From IMG/VR virus record IMGVR_UViG_3300046009_006193, positions 1-23,392 of that record: DNA of 23,392 nucleotides, one strand, 5' to 3'. Positions 5,439 to 14,517 of the stretch are shown piece by piece; positions within the stretch are counted from its first letter, which is position 1, and every line of letters begins with the position of its first letter. The notes under the pieces were generated by a model. That model saw nothing but the letters and a program-made list of their open reading frames with translations. It did not search any database and was not told where the DNA came from. Source of the stretch: a virus. Both the position numbers and the translations under genes were made by a program.

Positions 5439-7464
5439 TGAAAGACTCTGCGAAGTCCATTTCGCTGAACCCGGTCTGCCAAGATGTTCCTTGCTGCCCC
5501 GGCGTAAAATTCCATTGCACGCTTGTAACCGGCGTGCCTACCTGCGTCACACCTTCCGGTCCCTCGGTTGCGGCAATCAAAGTGCCTACGCCATAAGCCA
5601 CGCTAATGCCACGCGCCCTGAAAGCCAACGTGGCGCGAACCTGCCCATACCACGAAACCGCCATTGCAGCCGCCATGTAAATGCGGTACGTATCATCGCG
5701 GAGTAGTCCGGAATACGCCCTCACAAGTTCACCATCCACCACGCCCGACACCGTACCCGGCACCACGTATTCAGCGCGGCATTCCGGCATGTAAATCACT
5801 TTCGTTTTGCCCGTCTCCAAAAACTCGGAAGTGGGGATTCTGGAATACACGCCTAGCTTTTCGTCTGTCTTGAATCGCGCCGTAAGCATCAAGGTTTCGT
5901 AGTCAAGTTTCGGATCTTCTTCGCTTTCCTGTACCTCTGTATCCCAATGGTTCAATGCCAGCGTATGGTTAATCGTCGGGCGCAATGTCATACCCAACAA
6001 GCCATCTGCAAGTTCCAGCGAAGTCCCGCGCATTTTCAGCTTTTCAATAACCTCGGTGAACGCATACAGCGTGGTAGCTGCATCTTCCTCATCTTCCGGG
6101 TCATCAACAAAGTCCGGGTCCGGAAAGCTGCACACGGCAAATGCCTTGGCGTATTCCGGCTCGCTTGTAGAAGTTGCAAGCGGAGACTCCCAAGGGAGAT
6201 CACGCTCGAAACGTTTACCGGCGCGGAATGCCGCCGCTTGAATGTCCGGGTATATCTGCCCATCCAAGTCAACAGACGGGAGCGCGTTGTATTGCTCGCC
6301 ACCAATACCATCGCCCAAGAACGCATCCCATCCGCTCGGAACCCGGAACCCTTGGAACACGTTATCAAATTGCTCTTCGCGCCGGTACGCATCCTTGCGC
6401 CAGATTTCAACATCGCCTATGTCAGCGTCTTTGTAATCCGTTTCTTCCGTGGAATCCCATGCAGGCTCTAGCGTGCCGTCTGCAATGCTTACCGTGCCCG
6501 TGGTGAACACGTTGCCGCCCTCGACTACCACCTCATCGTAATGGGTGACTTCGCCAAAGCTGTATTCGACTTCCGCATCGCGGTATCCGGCGAACCAGAG
6601 CACCGCTTGATTCTCGTTTGCTGGCACGTAGGAATACCCCGCGCCCGTGGCCTCTGCCAGTTGCGAGAAAACGTAAATGTAGACCGTGCCCGCGCCATTG
6701 GTCTGGATGGTGTACCCAAGCCCACGCCGCCGGTCAACGAGGGTGTCTAGGATTTGCTTGGGGGTCATGCCTTTTGGGTCAAGCCTGCGGTACGATGTTT
6801 GCAACGCTACCTGCGCTTCGCCTAGCCCTTCAAACGTAATTCCAAATGCCGCGTTCACGTAGTTGTTGAACACGTAATTCAGGATATCCCAATCACTCCA
6901 AAAGACGCTGTTCGGACCAACGAAAAACACGCCGCCGCCAACAAGCTGATTGGCGAACAAATCACTACGCCCGCTCATGCTGCCGTTGAATACAAGATTC
7001 TCTTTAATGTACTGAGTACCACCGCCTAGCCCGTTGTTGACGTATGCCCCGCGAATGGGGTAGCGGTCGAGCAAGTGGTGAAGCTCATACGCCGTAAACG
7101 TCTGTTCGCCGGTCGTAAGCGTGGCGTTGCCCCACGGGCGCACCTGTTCATTCTCCACCACGCCAACCCAAGTTTGAAACGCGCCCCACTTGTTAAGCGT
7201 TTCAACCGCCACATACATGCGGTTCAGGTAATACGGGGTAAACGTCTGGAATGTGCGCGTCTCCGCCCTACGGATATAGCCAAAATCCCATGTAAGCGTA
7301 GCGGTCCCCACACCCGGCCCCGCCTGCATACTGCACTGGTTGCAGGTCACGAAAGGTAGATACGTCCAAGCATCATCCCAATTACGCTTCGCATAGACAA
7401 GGGGTTGTGAGTCACGGTATCGAACCGCACCCGCCGCGCCGCCGCTTAGGAATACTCCAGCCAT
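5431..7464 (-). CDS. Tail hub/baseplate-like protein
   Basis: This complete 677-aa protein lies in the position of tail hub genes, downstream of the tape measure. The N-terminus has a CNQC pair (VTCNQCSMQ, residues 40-48) followed by GTATLTWDFGYIRR. The middle contains TPKQILDTLVDRRRGLGYTIQTNGAGTVYIYVFS and YDEVVVEGGNVFTTGTVS, resembling the tube-like and inserted domains of phage hub proteins that detect and fold segments of the tail tip. It would form the bottom ring closing the tail tube. The cysteine pair could bind metal but has no partner pair that I see. Assignment rests on size, position and general pattern. Confidence 0.6.
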   Translation of the reverse strand: MAGVFLSGGAAGAVRYRDSQPLVYAKRNWDDAWTYLPFVTCNQCSMQAGPGVGTATLTWDFGYIRRAETRTFQTFTPYYLNRMYVAVETLNKWGAFQTWVGVVENEQVRPWGNATLTTGEQTFTAYELHHLLDRYPIRGAYVNNGLGGGTQYIKENLVFNGSMSGRSDLFANQLVGGGVFFVGPNSVFWSDWDILNYVFNNYVNAAFGITFEGLGEAQVALQTSYRRLDPKGMTPKQILDTLVDRRRGLGYTIQTNGAGTVYIYVFSQLAEATGAGYSYVPANENQAVLWFAGYRDAEVEYSFGEVTHYDEVVVEGGNVFTTGTVSIADGTLEPAWDSTEETDYKDADIGDVEIWRKDAYRREEQFDNVFQGFRVPSGWDAFLGDGIGGEQYNALPSVDLDGQIYPDIQAAAFRAGKRFERDLPWESPLATSTSEPEYAKAFAVCSFPDPDFVDDPEDEEDAATTLYAFTEVIEKLKMRGTSLELADGLLGMTLRPTINHTLALNHWDTEVQESEEDPKLDYETLMLTARFKTDEKLGVYSRIPTSEFLETGKTKVIYMPECRAEYVVPGTVSGVVDGELVRAYSGLLRDDTYRIYMAAAMAVSWYGQVRATLAFRARGISVAYGVGTLIAATEGPEGVTQVGTPVTSVQWNFTPGQQGTSWQTGFSEMDFAESFNG

Positions 7465-7477
7465 TTATAACACTCCA

Positions 7478-9442
7478 CTAAAGCGCAAGGATTGCCGCTT
7501 CATTCATGGTGAATTCTAACTTACCGCGCACACGTAGTTCACCCGTTTCGGCCATAAGCGCAGCCATAGGGCGATTGCGTTGATACTCTTCATCGAACGG
7601 GCTATAAAGGCTCTGGTTGTATCCGGTGTAGATATAGCCAAAATCTTCCATGCTGATATCTGCATCGTCCACGGTCAACGCATTGATTGTGGCCTGCATG
7701 GTCACAACGTCGAATACCGCGAGATTCTGCCCACGGGCGCGAAGTACAACTTCTTTGTTGCTGCCGTCCCATGTACCAAAGCCTACCGCGTCATTCTCGC
7801 CAGCATCGCCACCGTCATAGGCTTCAAGCGTTACCTCATATTCGGCAGGGATATAGAACCCGTTATCAGGGTGATTGGCCCCTCGATAAATCATGCGGAA
7901 TAGCACCTTGCCATCAGCTTGCAGCCGCAGGCTGCCGGAAGAGTAGTACCAAGCAATCCCCTTGCCAGCGTCAACGGTTATAGTTCCTGTTCCGTCCCCT
8001 GCCTTACCAAACCACAACCCCGCCGCGTTGCCCGCAAACGCCCATGCGCGGGGGGCGGATACGCCGTCTATCTTGTGTGTCATGCTGGCAAGCGTTGCAG
8101 TGCTGTCTTGCACCACGCCTGCACCCTCATTCCTGCGCACCTTCACCGCCACGCGCACGGGGGAATCGTCTAGGATTGCATCGCTATCCCAAGAAAGGAA
8201 TTCTGGCAAGTCGCCCGTTTCGTATTCCATCTCGACAACTTCCGGCGTGGCTAACAACGGGTCTGTGTCATCGGTAGTGATATACACAAGCCACTCGTTG
8301 CCGCGTTGGTCGTTGATTTCTTCGATATTATCCCCTTCAAATTCAGGGGCATAGGTTGCCGTAATTCGGGCATCCGTTAGTGATACGCTGTTCACACTCA
8401 CGCCACCGGGCGGGCGCGGGGGATTCAGTGTCACATCCCCGCCAGCATCAATGGTAACTTTCTGAACAGCCGCCGCGCTGTAAATGTTGTATTCATTGAC
8501 GGCGAACCCCGCAAAATAATGTATTCCCTCTGTTAAGTCTAAGTCAGCAATATCCCAATCGCCAGCCGCCCCCGTCCATAGCGGGGTTATGGTTTCTCCC
8601 GGCGGGGTATCTTCAACCGAAACGATAAAGCCACTAAGCCCAGCACTACGGAAAAGCCCGATCAATGTCACGGTAATATCGTCGCCAGTCCTAACCATCT
8701 TCACCTTGATACGCACAGGCCTGCGCCCGCTTGCATCCCCATCGGCTTCAATCGTCCGCTGTATCCAAAGCCCTACGGAATCACCAACCGCCACGCTGCT
8801 AATGATGCTCGCGCCGCCTTCACTTGTGGATGTTGAAAACGTTAGCCCAGTGGGGGAATCCTCATCATCCGTAATCTCTTGGATATCCCCTGAACCGTCC
8901 GTATCTTCAAGCGCAACCGCAACGCTAGGATCACAGTCAACGTCAATCCATGCCTTGATTGAATCCCATGCAACGGTATCTTCATTGCGAAGGAACACGC
9001 CAGCGTAAAGCGTAATCCCTGCGGCTAGCTCTGCCGTTGTGGTGTCGCGCCCGCCTATTGCGTTGTTGTACCCTTCCATTACCTGCACAGCCACAGCACC
9101 GCCCATTGGAAGGGAATCGGTACGCTGTACAACCACATAGGCAGCATCGCTATCGGCACCCGTAAGCACGGCACGTTCGCCACGCAGCACGGTCACAGCC
9201 GCGCCAGCTTCACCACCCGGCGGAGTCCATATAAGACTGTCCCCAGTTGCCGCCGTAATCGTGCCGACACCTAAGGAATTACCCGGCCCTAGTTCCACAA
9301 CCGAAAGCCCACGAATGCCATTGACCATGCGCGGCCAATACAGTTGCTCCCGTGTGCTGGAACGCTTACCGCCCAAACATGCGCGGGCATCCGTCTGCGG
9401 TACTCCGCGTGTCTCTGCGCCGCTATAATAGACTCCAAGCAT
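7478..9442 (-). CDS. Large beta-rich tail-tip protein
   Basis: This 654-aa protein is complete. Its ATG shares one base with the stop of the 178-aa gene (TAATG). It has no signal or membrane segment and consists mostly of beta-strand-like segments with acidic loops (VDCDPSVAVALEDTDGSGDIQEITDDEDSP). The region near residues 340-460 (NPPRPPGGVSVNSVSLTDAR) looks like fibronectin-type-III or other Ig-like modules, which are common in siphovirus tails. The C-terminus is short and hydrophobic (FTMNEAAILAL). It probably decorates the tail tip or forms part of its central structure. Assignment is by context. Confidence 0.55.
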   Translation of the reverse strand: MLGVYYSGAETRGVPQTDARACLGGKRSSTREQLYWPRMVNGIRGLSVVELGPGNSLGVGTITAATGDSLIWTPPGGEAGAAVTVLRGERAVLTGADSDAAYVVVQRTDSLPMGGAVAVQVMEGYNNAIGGRDTTTAELAAGITLYAGVFLRNEDTVAWDSIKAWIDVDCDPSVAVALEDTDGSGDIQEITDDEDSPTGLTFSTSTSEGGASIISSVAVGDSVGLWIQRTIEADGDASGRRPVRIKVKMVRTGDDITVTLIGLFRSAGLSGFIVSVEDTPPGETITPLWTGAAGDWDIADLDLTEGIHYFAGFAVNEYNIYSAAAVQKVTIDAGGDVTLNPPRPPGGVSVNSVSLTDARITATYAPEFEGDNIEEINDQRGNEWLVYITTDDTDPLLATPEVVEMEYETGDLPEFLSWDSDAILDDSPVRVAVKVRRNEGAGVVQDSTATLASMTHKIDGVSAPRAWAFAGNAAGLWFGKAGDGTGTITVDAGKGIAWYYSSGSLRLQADGKVLFRMIYRGANHPDNGFYIPAEYEVTLEAYDGGDAGENDAVGFGTWDGSNKEVVLRARGQNLAVFDVVTMQATINALTVDDADISMEDFGYIYTGYNQSLYSPFDEEYQRNRPMAALMAETGELRVRGKLEFTMNEAAILAL

Positions 9443-9978
9443 TAGCCGATGGTCCCTTCCGCGTTGCCTGTTCCACCGTCATAATCTACCGTGAATTCTG
9501 GCGCATCGGGACGGCGCACAACGCGCACGGGGATAGAGGTTGCTTTGCCTAATTGCTCGCTATCGAATACGGGGTAGATGCTGAATTCATATTCACCGGC
9601 ATCCAAGATGGGGCTTTCCCATCGCTCTACGGGGTATTGCGCGGGAATTGTCCCCAGTAATATCGGGTTGTCCACAATCGGGGCATCTTGCACAATCTGG
9701 TAGTACACCGCGCCGGGGCTTCGCTCCCATTGCAGCACAATGCGCGGGGGATATCCGGGAGTAGCAACCGTGGCAGGGTCATCAAACACTTCAAACGCAA
9801 CCGATAGCCCAGCGGCCACGGCGCGGAATATCTGCCCTATCTTAGTCACAGATATTAGCTGCCCTTCCTCATACCAGTAGAAGGTTGGCGTAGCATCATC
9901 GCTTACGGCATCCAGCCGATAGACGCGCCCGCCGTTTATCTCTTCCGTTAGGGTGTAGGTAAAAGCTGTAATCGCCAT
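9442..9978 (-). CDS. Fibronectin-III-like minor tail protein
   Basis: This 178-aa protein has a first half with alternating beta strands (FTYTLTEEINGGRVYRLDAV). A second part resembles a fibronectin-type-III module: PPRIVLQWERSPGAVYYQIVQD, then DAGEYEFSIYPVFDSEQLG. In this type of domain the tryptophan and the YEFSIYPV strand are usual. The C-terminus is glycine-rich. The gene lies between a small tail protein and the 654-aa gene, to which it is coupled by TAATG. A structural or adhesion role in the tail tip is likely. No enzyme motif is visible. Confidence 0.55.
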   Translation of the reverse strand: MAITAFTYTLTEEINGGRVYRLDAVSDDATPTFYWYEEGQLISVTKIGQIFRAVAAGLSVAFEVFDDPATVATPGYPPRIVLQWERSPGAVYYQIVQDAPIVDNPILLGTIPAQYPVERWESPILDAGEYEFSIYPVFDSEQLGKATSIPVRVVRRPDAPEFTVDYDGGTGNAEGTIG

Positions 9979-9981
9979 GTG

Positions 9982-10356
9982 TTACACCGCCTGCAAACGC
10001 CACGAAAGGCGCAATTCATATTTGCCGCTAGTCAATCCGCCAACCGCAAGCGGGCTATCCAGCTTGCCCACCACGTTGATTCCCAACACAGCCACGCTCC
10101 AAGTGCGGGCATCGTTATCAACAAGGCTCACAACGTAACCTCGGAGCGCGTTGAAGGAAGCGTGGGCAGCGTGCCTATCCGATTCGGTATCGTAATCTGA
10201 AACAGATTCCATCTCGAACGGTTCACTCCGCCCGCCCATCGCTATCAGGTCGTATCCAGAAACGCCGGGACGGGTCCGCAATTCCAGCGAACCACCCAAG
10301 GGTTGCACCTCGTTTTTAGTCCAAGCGTGAACATTTACGCCGCCTATGCTTGCCAT
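9982..10356 (-). CDS. Small minor tail protein, unassigned
   Basis: This 124-aa protein is encoded immediately after the tape measure gene, where distal-tail and tail-tip adaptors usually lie. It opens with a beta-like segment (IGGVNVHAWTKNEVQPLGG) and ends with KYELRLSWRLQAV. A central part (SFNALRGYVVSLVDNDARTWSVAVLGINVVGKL) resembles segments of small tail proteins in which a beta barrel contacts the tube, but I cannot name the family. No membrane segment is present. Spacing is 3 nt to both neighbours, so it belongs to the same operon. Confidence 0.5.
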   Translation of the reverse strand: MASIGGVNVHAWTKNEVQPLGGSLELRTRPGVSGYDLIAMGGRSEPFEMESVSDYDTESDRHAAHASFNALRGYVVSLVDNDARTWSVAVLGINVVGKLDSPLAVGGLTSGKYELRLSWRLQAV

Positions 10357-10359
10357 TGG

Positions 10360-12126
10360 TTATGCACCTCCTGCGGCTTGCCGGTCTGGCGTTCGGGGGG
10401 CGGTAGTGCTCTTTTCAAGATTGGCGTTGACTTTCTTTAATTCCCCAACAACTTCGTCTAAACCAGCCTTTAATTTATCTGCAACTTCCGGGTCGCGCTC
10501 GCTCCTATACCCAATAGCAGACTGCATTGTATTGGTGTAGGCTTCGCTTTCAGACTGCCCGAACAACATACGCCTAGCACTGTAATCAAAGCCTGCCGCA
10601 AATTGGTCCCAACTACCAGCACCAGCAGCCTGCATTTCTTCTTGTAATTTTGCCTTAGTTAAAGATACGCCGGGGGATTCTTCCGCGCCTGCATATAGGT
10701 TTTGTTCGGTTGACGAATCAGCAGCGCGGCGTATATCCCCCTCTTGCACAGACGGCAGGGCATTAGTGCGGGCGCGGCGTGACTCCACGCGCATAGCAAG
10801 TTCTTCCTCGCTAGTCGCGCTTTCTGCAATTATCCTGTCAACGCCGGTGGACATTGTAGACGTAACATCAAGAATCATATTGCGAACAGGGCCGCTAACT
10901 TCGCTGGGGAGCGCAGATTTATCTAGGTATTCCGCGCCCAACTTGGCATTGCTTTGTAGCATCTGAATCTGTTGATAAAGACCTAGCTTTTCACCATCTT
11001 CGCCAACGTTGTATTTCTTACCCGCGCCACTATCGAAAAACTCAAATATCTCTTTTATGAATGCCCGCATACCAGTTGCGCTACGTTCGCCGGTCGCATC
11101 ATCTGTTTCTTGTGTGCTTTGCGAAAAGAGTGCAGCCGTCTCTTGGATGTCATAACCGTAGCCACTGGCAAATTTGAGCAAGCCGGGTACTGTGGAAGAA
11201 ACGGCAGCGGGAGAGCTAAGGCGTGAGTTCATCCCCACGCCTTCTAGGATACCTTGGGCAGCGTCCGCATTATTGGTTTTCATGCCAGCCATAACGGATA
11301 GGACACCCGCAGTACCGGCCTGCAAGTCTCCCGGCGTTGCGCGGTTAAGTTCCGCTTGCTGTTCCACGGCTGCAAGCGTAGCGTCGATATCGCCACCGCT
11401 TGCGCTTAGTCCAGATGCTACTGCGCTTTGAACGTCGAGAATAGGCAGATTGGTTTTTTGCGAAATGGCAATGCCACCTTGCACAGCCCGCAAGCCATTT
11501 TCCGCATCAACAACAGGGTCGCCAGTAACCGCTATGTTTTGAACAATAGCAGCCTCCGCACCCTCAACGGATGCAAACTTTTCTGCCTGTTTTTTTGACA
11601 ATGCTTCAAGTGCTTCCATTTCAGACGTTATCAATTTGATTGCGCCCGCCACACCAATGCCCAAGCCCAAGCCCGCAACCAAAGACTTTGCACCCGCAAG
11701 CAATCCCGTAAACGTGCTAGTCCCTGCACCCTTTAGGCTTGTGAAGGATTGTCGTAGCTTGCCGTTATCGTTGATTGCAATACCCGTCTGCGTAGACAGC
11801 CTATTGTACTCTACCGATAGCTGATTGGACTCTTGCCGCAATTGCTGGAACGTGGTTGTGTTTGTGGTGGCAATTTCTTTTAGCGTCTTGATCTTCGCCG
11901 CTAGCCGCTCGTTAGCTTCGCGCAACTTATCGGCGGATGTTTTCGCATCATCCGCGCCCTTTTTCATCTTCGCGCCCATATCAACGGATTGCTTGCCCGT
12001 CTCTTTGGATTGCTTGGCGATTTCCTCTAGGCTCTTGTCAATCTTTTCATTCGCAGACGTAGCATCCGCCGCAGCTTTCACTACGCTCGCAGCATCGCCC
12101 TGAAATGTCACCTTCGCTACTGACAC
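10360..12126 (-). CDS. Tail tape measure protein
   Basis: This 588-aa protein begins with GTG at 12126, with GGAAGG upstream. Residues about 28-115 are highly charged with a heptad pattern (KSLEEIAKQSKETGKQSVDM, DKLREANERLAAKIKTLKE), a long coiled coil. A glycine-rich hydrophobic region follows (about 141-166, LLAGAKSLVAGLGLGIGVAGA), a usual membrane-inserting part of tape measures. The remainder is alpha-helical and rich in Ala and Gln. The gene follows the frameshifted tail chaperone, the standard arrangement. Tape measures set tail length at roughly 0.15 nm per residue, so the tail would be about 90 nm, a moderately short siphovirus tail. No peptidoglycan hydrolase domain is visible. Confidence 0.8.
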   Translation of the reverse strand: MSVAKVTFQGDAASVVKAAADATSANEKIDKSLEEIAKQSKETGKQSVDMGAKMKKGADDAKTSADKLREANERLAAKIKTLKEIATTNTTTFQQLRQESNQLSVEYNRLSTQTGIAINDNGKLRQSFTSLKGAGTSTFTGLLAGAKSLVAGLGLGIGVAGAIKLITSEMEALEALSKKQAEKFASVEGAEAAIVQNIAVTGDPVVDAENGLRAVQGGIAISQKTNLPILDVQSAVASGLSASGGDIDATLAAVEQQAELNRATPGDLQAGTAGVLSVMAGMKTNNADAAQGILEGVGMNSRLSSPAAVSSTVPGLLKFASGYGYDIQETAALFSQSTQETDDATGERSATGMRAFIKEIFEFFDSGAGKKYNVGEDGEKLGLYQQIQMLQSNAKLGAEYLDKSALPSEVSGPVRNMILDVTSTMSTGVDRIIAESATSEEELAMRVESRRARTNALPSVQEGDIRRAADSSTEQNLYAGAEESPGVSLTKAKLQEEMQAAGAGSWDQFAAGFDYSARRMLFGQSESEAYTNTMQSAIGYRSERDPEVADKLKAGLDEVVGELKKVNANLEKSTTAPRTPDRQAAGGA

Positions 12127-12132
12127 GCTTGC

Positions 12133-13055
12133 CTACCTTCCGCGCCGTTGCACTATCTGCACCGGCGGAGCATTCCTATGGTCAACCTGTTCAATCGCGT
12201 ACCATGCAATCTCCGCCATGCTGGGCGGAAGCTGCCTCATGCCGCCACGCCACCATTCATAGTTGCGCCGGGCGTTGCTTGTTTTTTTTTACGGGACAAT
12301 TCAATCCATGTGGGCAAGTCAACCGTGGCGTTTAGCACTTCTTCCGCTATGCCCTCGGGCAGCAATCCAAGTATCTCGCACTCAGTTGCGCCTAGCCGGT
12401 AATTCGTGAACAACGCCCGCAAGGCGCATTCAATCTTTTCGTGGAAGTCAAACGTTACGTCATCTTCTTCCCTGTCAATCGCAGCCTTGCCAGCAATTAT
12501 CAGGTTGTCCCACCACAGTTCGGCTATGCGCCATAGCTCGCTGTATTGGTGTTCAACGCCATCGCTTACCCAAAGCCCGGATTCCCGGTCTAACCGCGTC
12601 CGCTTGGGTAACGCCTGCCCGCCAAGGATATGACCGCTTGGCGTTTCAACGATTGCGCGAGCAACCGGAACCGTCCATAGCTTGCCGTCTCCCAAGCGAA
12701 CAGGATGGCCCCTAAGCACTCGCGCACGCGCAAGGCTACCTGCACTGGGCTTTGCGCCACGAATCCAGCCCACAAAGATTCTAGGCCCACTGTCAGAATC
12801 GCCAGCCACGTTCACAATCACGGGCGGCACTTCCTGCCAATCCTGAATCTTAGGCCGGAACCCGCCAGCGTCCGCCGGGACAGAATCGCGCAACCAAATC
12901 ACCACGCCAGCCCCACACCCATCCGGCCCGCGTGTAGTCCCGCAAAAGTCCACAATGCCACCATCGAAAGCATAGCCAAGCCCAAGCTGCAACAATTGCA
13001 ACGGGTCGGGCTTCTTTTCTAAGCCTTCGATAAAGTAAAGAAAACCGTAATCCAT
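12133..13055 (-). CDS. Tail assembly chaperone long form by -1 ribosomal frameshift (GT-like)
   Basis: After the nine A residues at 12290-12282, the zero frame stops at 12237. A one-base backward shift instead continues for 49 codons to a TAG at 12133-12135. The extension includes NYEWWRGGMRQLPPSMAEIAW and ends VQIVQRRGR. It fills what would otherwise be a 110-nt gap before the tape measure start, ending 6 nt from that GTG. The +1 frame stops within nine codons of the slip site. Tail chaperone genes just upstream of tape measures make a long form this way in lambda (G and GT). The predicted product is about 307 aa. The amount made is unknown. Confidence 0.75.
12237..13055 (-). CDS. Tail assembly chaperone, short form (G-like)
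   Basis: This zero-frame product has 272 residues. The N-terminus (YGFLYFIEGLEKKPDPLQLLQLGLGYAFDGGIVDF) is followed by charged and beta-rich segments. The later part (FHEKIECALRALFTNYRLGATECEILGLLPEGIAEEVLNATVDLPTW) is helical. It lies between the tail tube candidate and the tape measure gene, the position of the tail chaperone, which coats the tape measure during tail assembly and is absent from the virion. Residues 256-258 are encoded by AAA AAA AAA, the slippery site. It is longer than lambda G (140 aa), so the N-terminal half may have an extra role. I recognise no enzyme motif. Confidence 0.65.
   Translation of the reverse strand: MDYGFLYFIEGLEKKPDPLQLLQLGLGYAFDGGIVDFCGTTRGPDGCGAGVVIWLRDSVPADAGGFRPKIQDWQEVPPVIVNVAGDSDSGPRIFVGWIRGAKPSAGSLARARVLRGHPVRLGDGKLWTVPVARAIVETPSGHILGGQALPKRTRLDRESGLWVSDGVEHQYSELWRIAELWWDNLIIAGKAAIDREEDDVTFDFHEKIECALRALFTNYRLGATECEILGLLPEGIAEEVLNATVDLPTWIELSRKKKQATPGATMNGGVAA
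12282..12290 (-). promoter_or_regulatory. Slippery A9 frameshift site
   Basis: Nine consecutive A residues in the mRNA, read as AAA AAA AAA in the zero frame and followed by C, contain the heptamer A AAA AAA, which satisfies the X XXY YYZ rule for -1 slippage. The position, 45 nt before the zero-frame stop, is typical of tail chaperone genes. A possible 5-bp GGCGG/CCGCC stem lies about 40 nt downstream, probably too far away to act as a stimulator. Confidence 0.7.
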
Positions 13056-13063
13056 TGGTGCGC

Positions 13064-13984
13064 CTAGCTGATTGCGGAAGTGGTGTCAATCGTCACAACA
13101 GCATTCGTGCCGTCATCAATACCTTCAAGCACAAGGGTTGCCGGGGCATCCTCGTTGCCGCTGGAATCGGTATTCTCGATGTGGGCAAAGCACGCCATTG
13201 AAAACTTGATGTGCTCCGCAGTTGCCGCCGCAACAAAGGTGCTGCCCTTTGCCCGCTTGCGGAACCAGCCGTAGGTGTTAGCCTGCGTACCAGCCGCGCC
13301 TAGTGCGGGGATAATAGAAGCTGCCAACCATCCCGCCGTGAATCCTTCAATGCGGATGGTGGGCAGGTATTGGCGGATGCTGCACCGCGTAGGAATAGGG
13401 AACCCATCGCCCGCAACCCATTGCTCGGTTATACCAAAGTCCACCGATACCCGCGTAATGCCGGTCAAGGCAACGTTGCCTACCGTCCAAGGGCCAATGG
13501 TGAACCGCTGATCATCGTCCGGGTCAAAGGTGGGAAGCGCGGCGTTGTCTGCAATCGTGAAAGGTAGCGTTGTGCCGTTGCTCGATATCGGCAGGATATC
13601 CGCCTGTATCACCGCATCCTCTTCTTGCCCGCACGAAACGTTTCGGCAAATCATCATGCCCGCAGGGACAGCAAAGGAACGGTGCGTGCTGCCGCTGGCA
13701 TACACGCCGCCCGTTACGCGCTCTGCCATGTACTGGGTATAGCCGCTTGTCCAGCTTGCAAGATTCTGGTACGGGTTGGCAGACACACCCTTATCCAGCA
13801 CCGCCGCCACTTGCCGCGAGGTGAACCCGAACATCGGCTGGGCTTTCTTCACGCTCGCATACGTTGCCGTGGCAAGGTTAGCAGGGTCACGGTTAGTCTC
13901 AATGCCCATCATTACCTTTTGGGCGGTAACGTCCGAAATCACCACATCATCCAGCTTCACCATATGTCCAGTAAAGATGCTCAT
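13064..13984 (-). CDS. Major tail tube protein candidate
   Basis: This 306-aa protein is complete, with no signal peptide. It is rich in beta-type sequence and has a C-terminal segment (APATLVLEGIDDGTNAVVTIDTTSAIS) similar in style to tail tube proteins with an extra Ig-like end. The region NVALTGITRVSVDFGITEQW is a typical amphipathic strand series. It lies just upstream of the tail chaperone and downstream of the tail-completion gene, which is the place of lambda gene V. It should polymerise around the tape measure to form the tail tube. Assignment is mainly by gene order and size. Confidence 0.65.
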   Translation of the reverse strand: MSIFTGHMVKLDDVVISDVTAQKVMMGIETNRDPANLATATYASVKKAQPMFGFTSRQVAAVLDKGVSANPYQNLASWTSGYTQYMAERVTGGVYASGSTHRSFAVPAGMMICRNVSCGQEEDAVIQADILPISSNGTTLPFTIADNAALPTFDPDDDQRFTIGPWTVGNVALTGITRVSVDFGITEQWVAGDGFPIPTRCSIRQYLPTIRIEGFTAGWLAASIIPALGAAGTQANTYGWFRKRAKGSTFVAAATAEHIKFSMACFAHIENTDSSGNEDAPATLVLEGIDDGTNAVVTIDTTSAIS

Positions 13985-13996
13985 GTCTGAATCCTT

Positions 13997-14515
13997 CTAT
14001 GCTATTCGCTTGCGCGTTTCTGTGTTTGTCGCGTTAATCATCTTCGCAAAGTGGTTTGCAGCCACCACGCCCAAGTAGCGCGTTTCTTCCGAGTTCACAA
14101 ATTCCAGTTCTTCGCGCATCCGCATACGCGGCCCCATCCACTTCACCACCGTTACACCTCCCGTTCCCTTTATTGGCCGATAGCTGCCGAAATAATTCAG
14201 CTTGGGGACGCGCATGTAAATGCTGGCACCGCTTGAAGTGCCGCGTATGTCTTGCTTTTCCGATTGCCGTAAAGAATCGCCGCTGTCAAACAAGGGTTTG
14301 CTATGACCCTTCTTTTTAGTCGTGTAGGCTGCACGCCGCTTGTAAATGTTGTATCTCGAAAACGCCGCTTCCGTAAAGTGAAGCGGGCGGTAAACCTTGT
14401 GCCAATGCTCCGCCACCGCACGCCATGCGCCCTTAGCCCACGCCGGATACATACGCTTGTACCCTTTGGGCATCGCGCCTTTTTCGGCAATGACTATCTG
14501 GTAGCGAACGGCCAT
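13997..14515 (-). CDS. Tail-completion protein (gpZ/HK97 gp10-like)
   Basis: This 172-aa basic protein contains KRRAAYTTKKKGHSKPLFDSGDSLRQSEKQD (about residues 59-89), close to the 'Y.KRK......PL..TG.L..S' pattern of phage neck and tail-completion proteins related to lambda gpZ and Mu virion morphogenesis factors. The C-terminal part (RMREELEFVNSEETRYLGVVAANHFAKMI) is helical. It lies between the possible tail terminator and the tail tube gene. The start is 2 nt downstream of the preceding stop. It probably acts at the head-tail or tail-end interface. Confidence in the family is moderate. Confidence 0.6.
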   Translation of the reverse strand: MAVRYQIVIAEKGAMPKGYKRMYPAWAKGAWRAVAEHWHKVYRPLHFTEAAFSRYNIYKRRAAYTTKKKGHSKPLFDSGDSLRQSEKQDIRGTSSGASIYMRVPKLNYFGSYRPIKGTGGVTVVKWMGPRMRMREELEFVNSEETRYLGVVAANHFAKMINATNTETRKRIA

Positions 14516-14517
14516 TG

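Noticed and set aside
12282-12290. A9 run as a simple sequencing error
   Set aside because: Not excluded, but the exact place, in-frame slippery heptamer and the open -1 frame up to the tape measure fit programmed frameshifting; a true indel would simply fuse the same frames.
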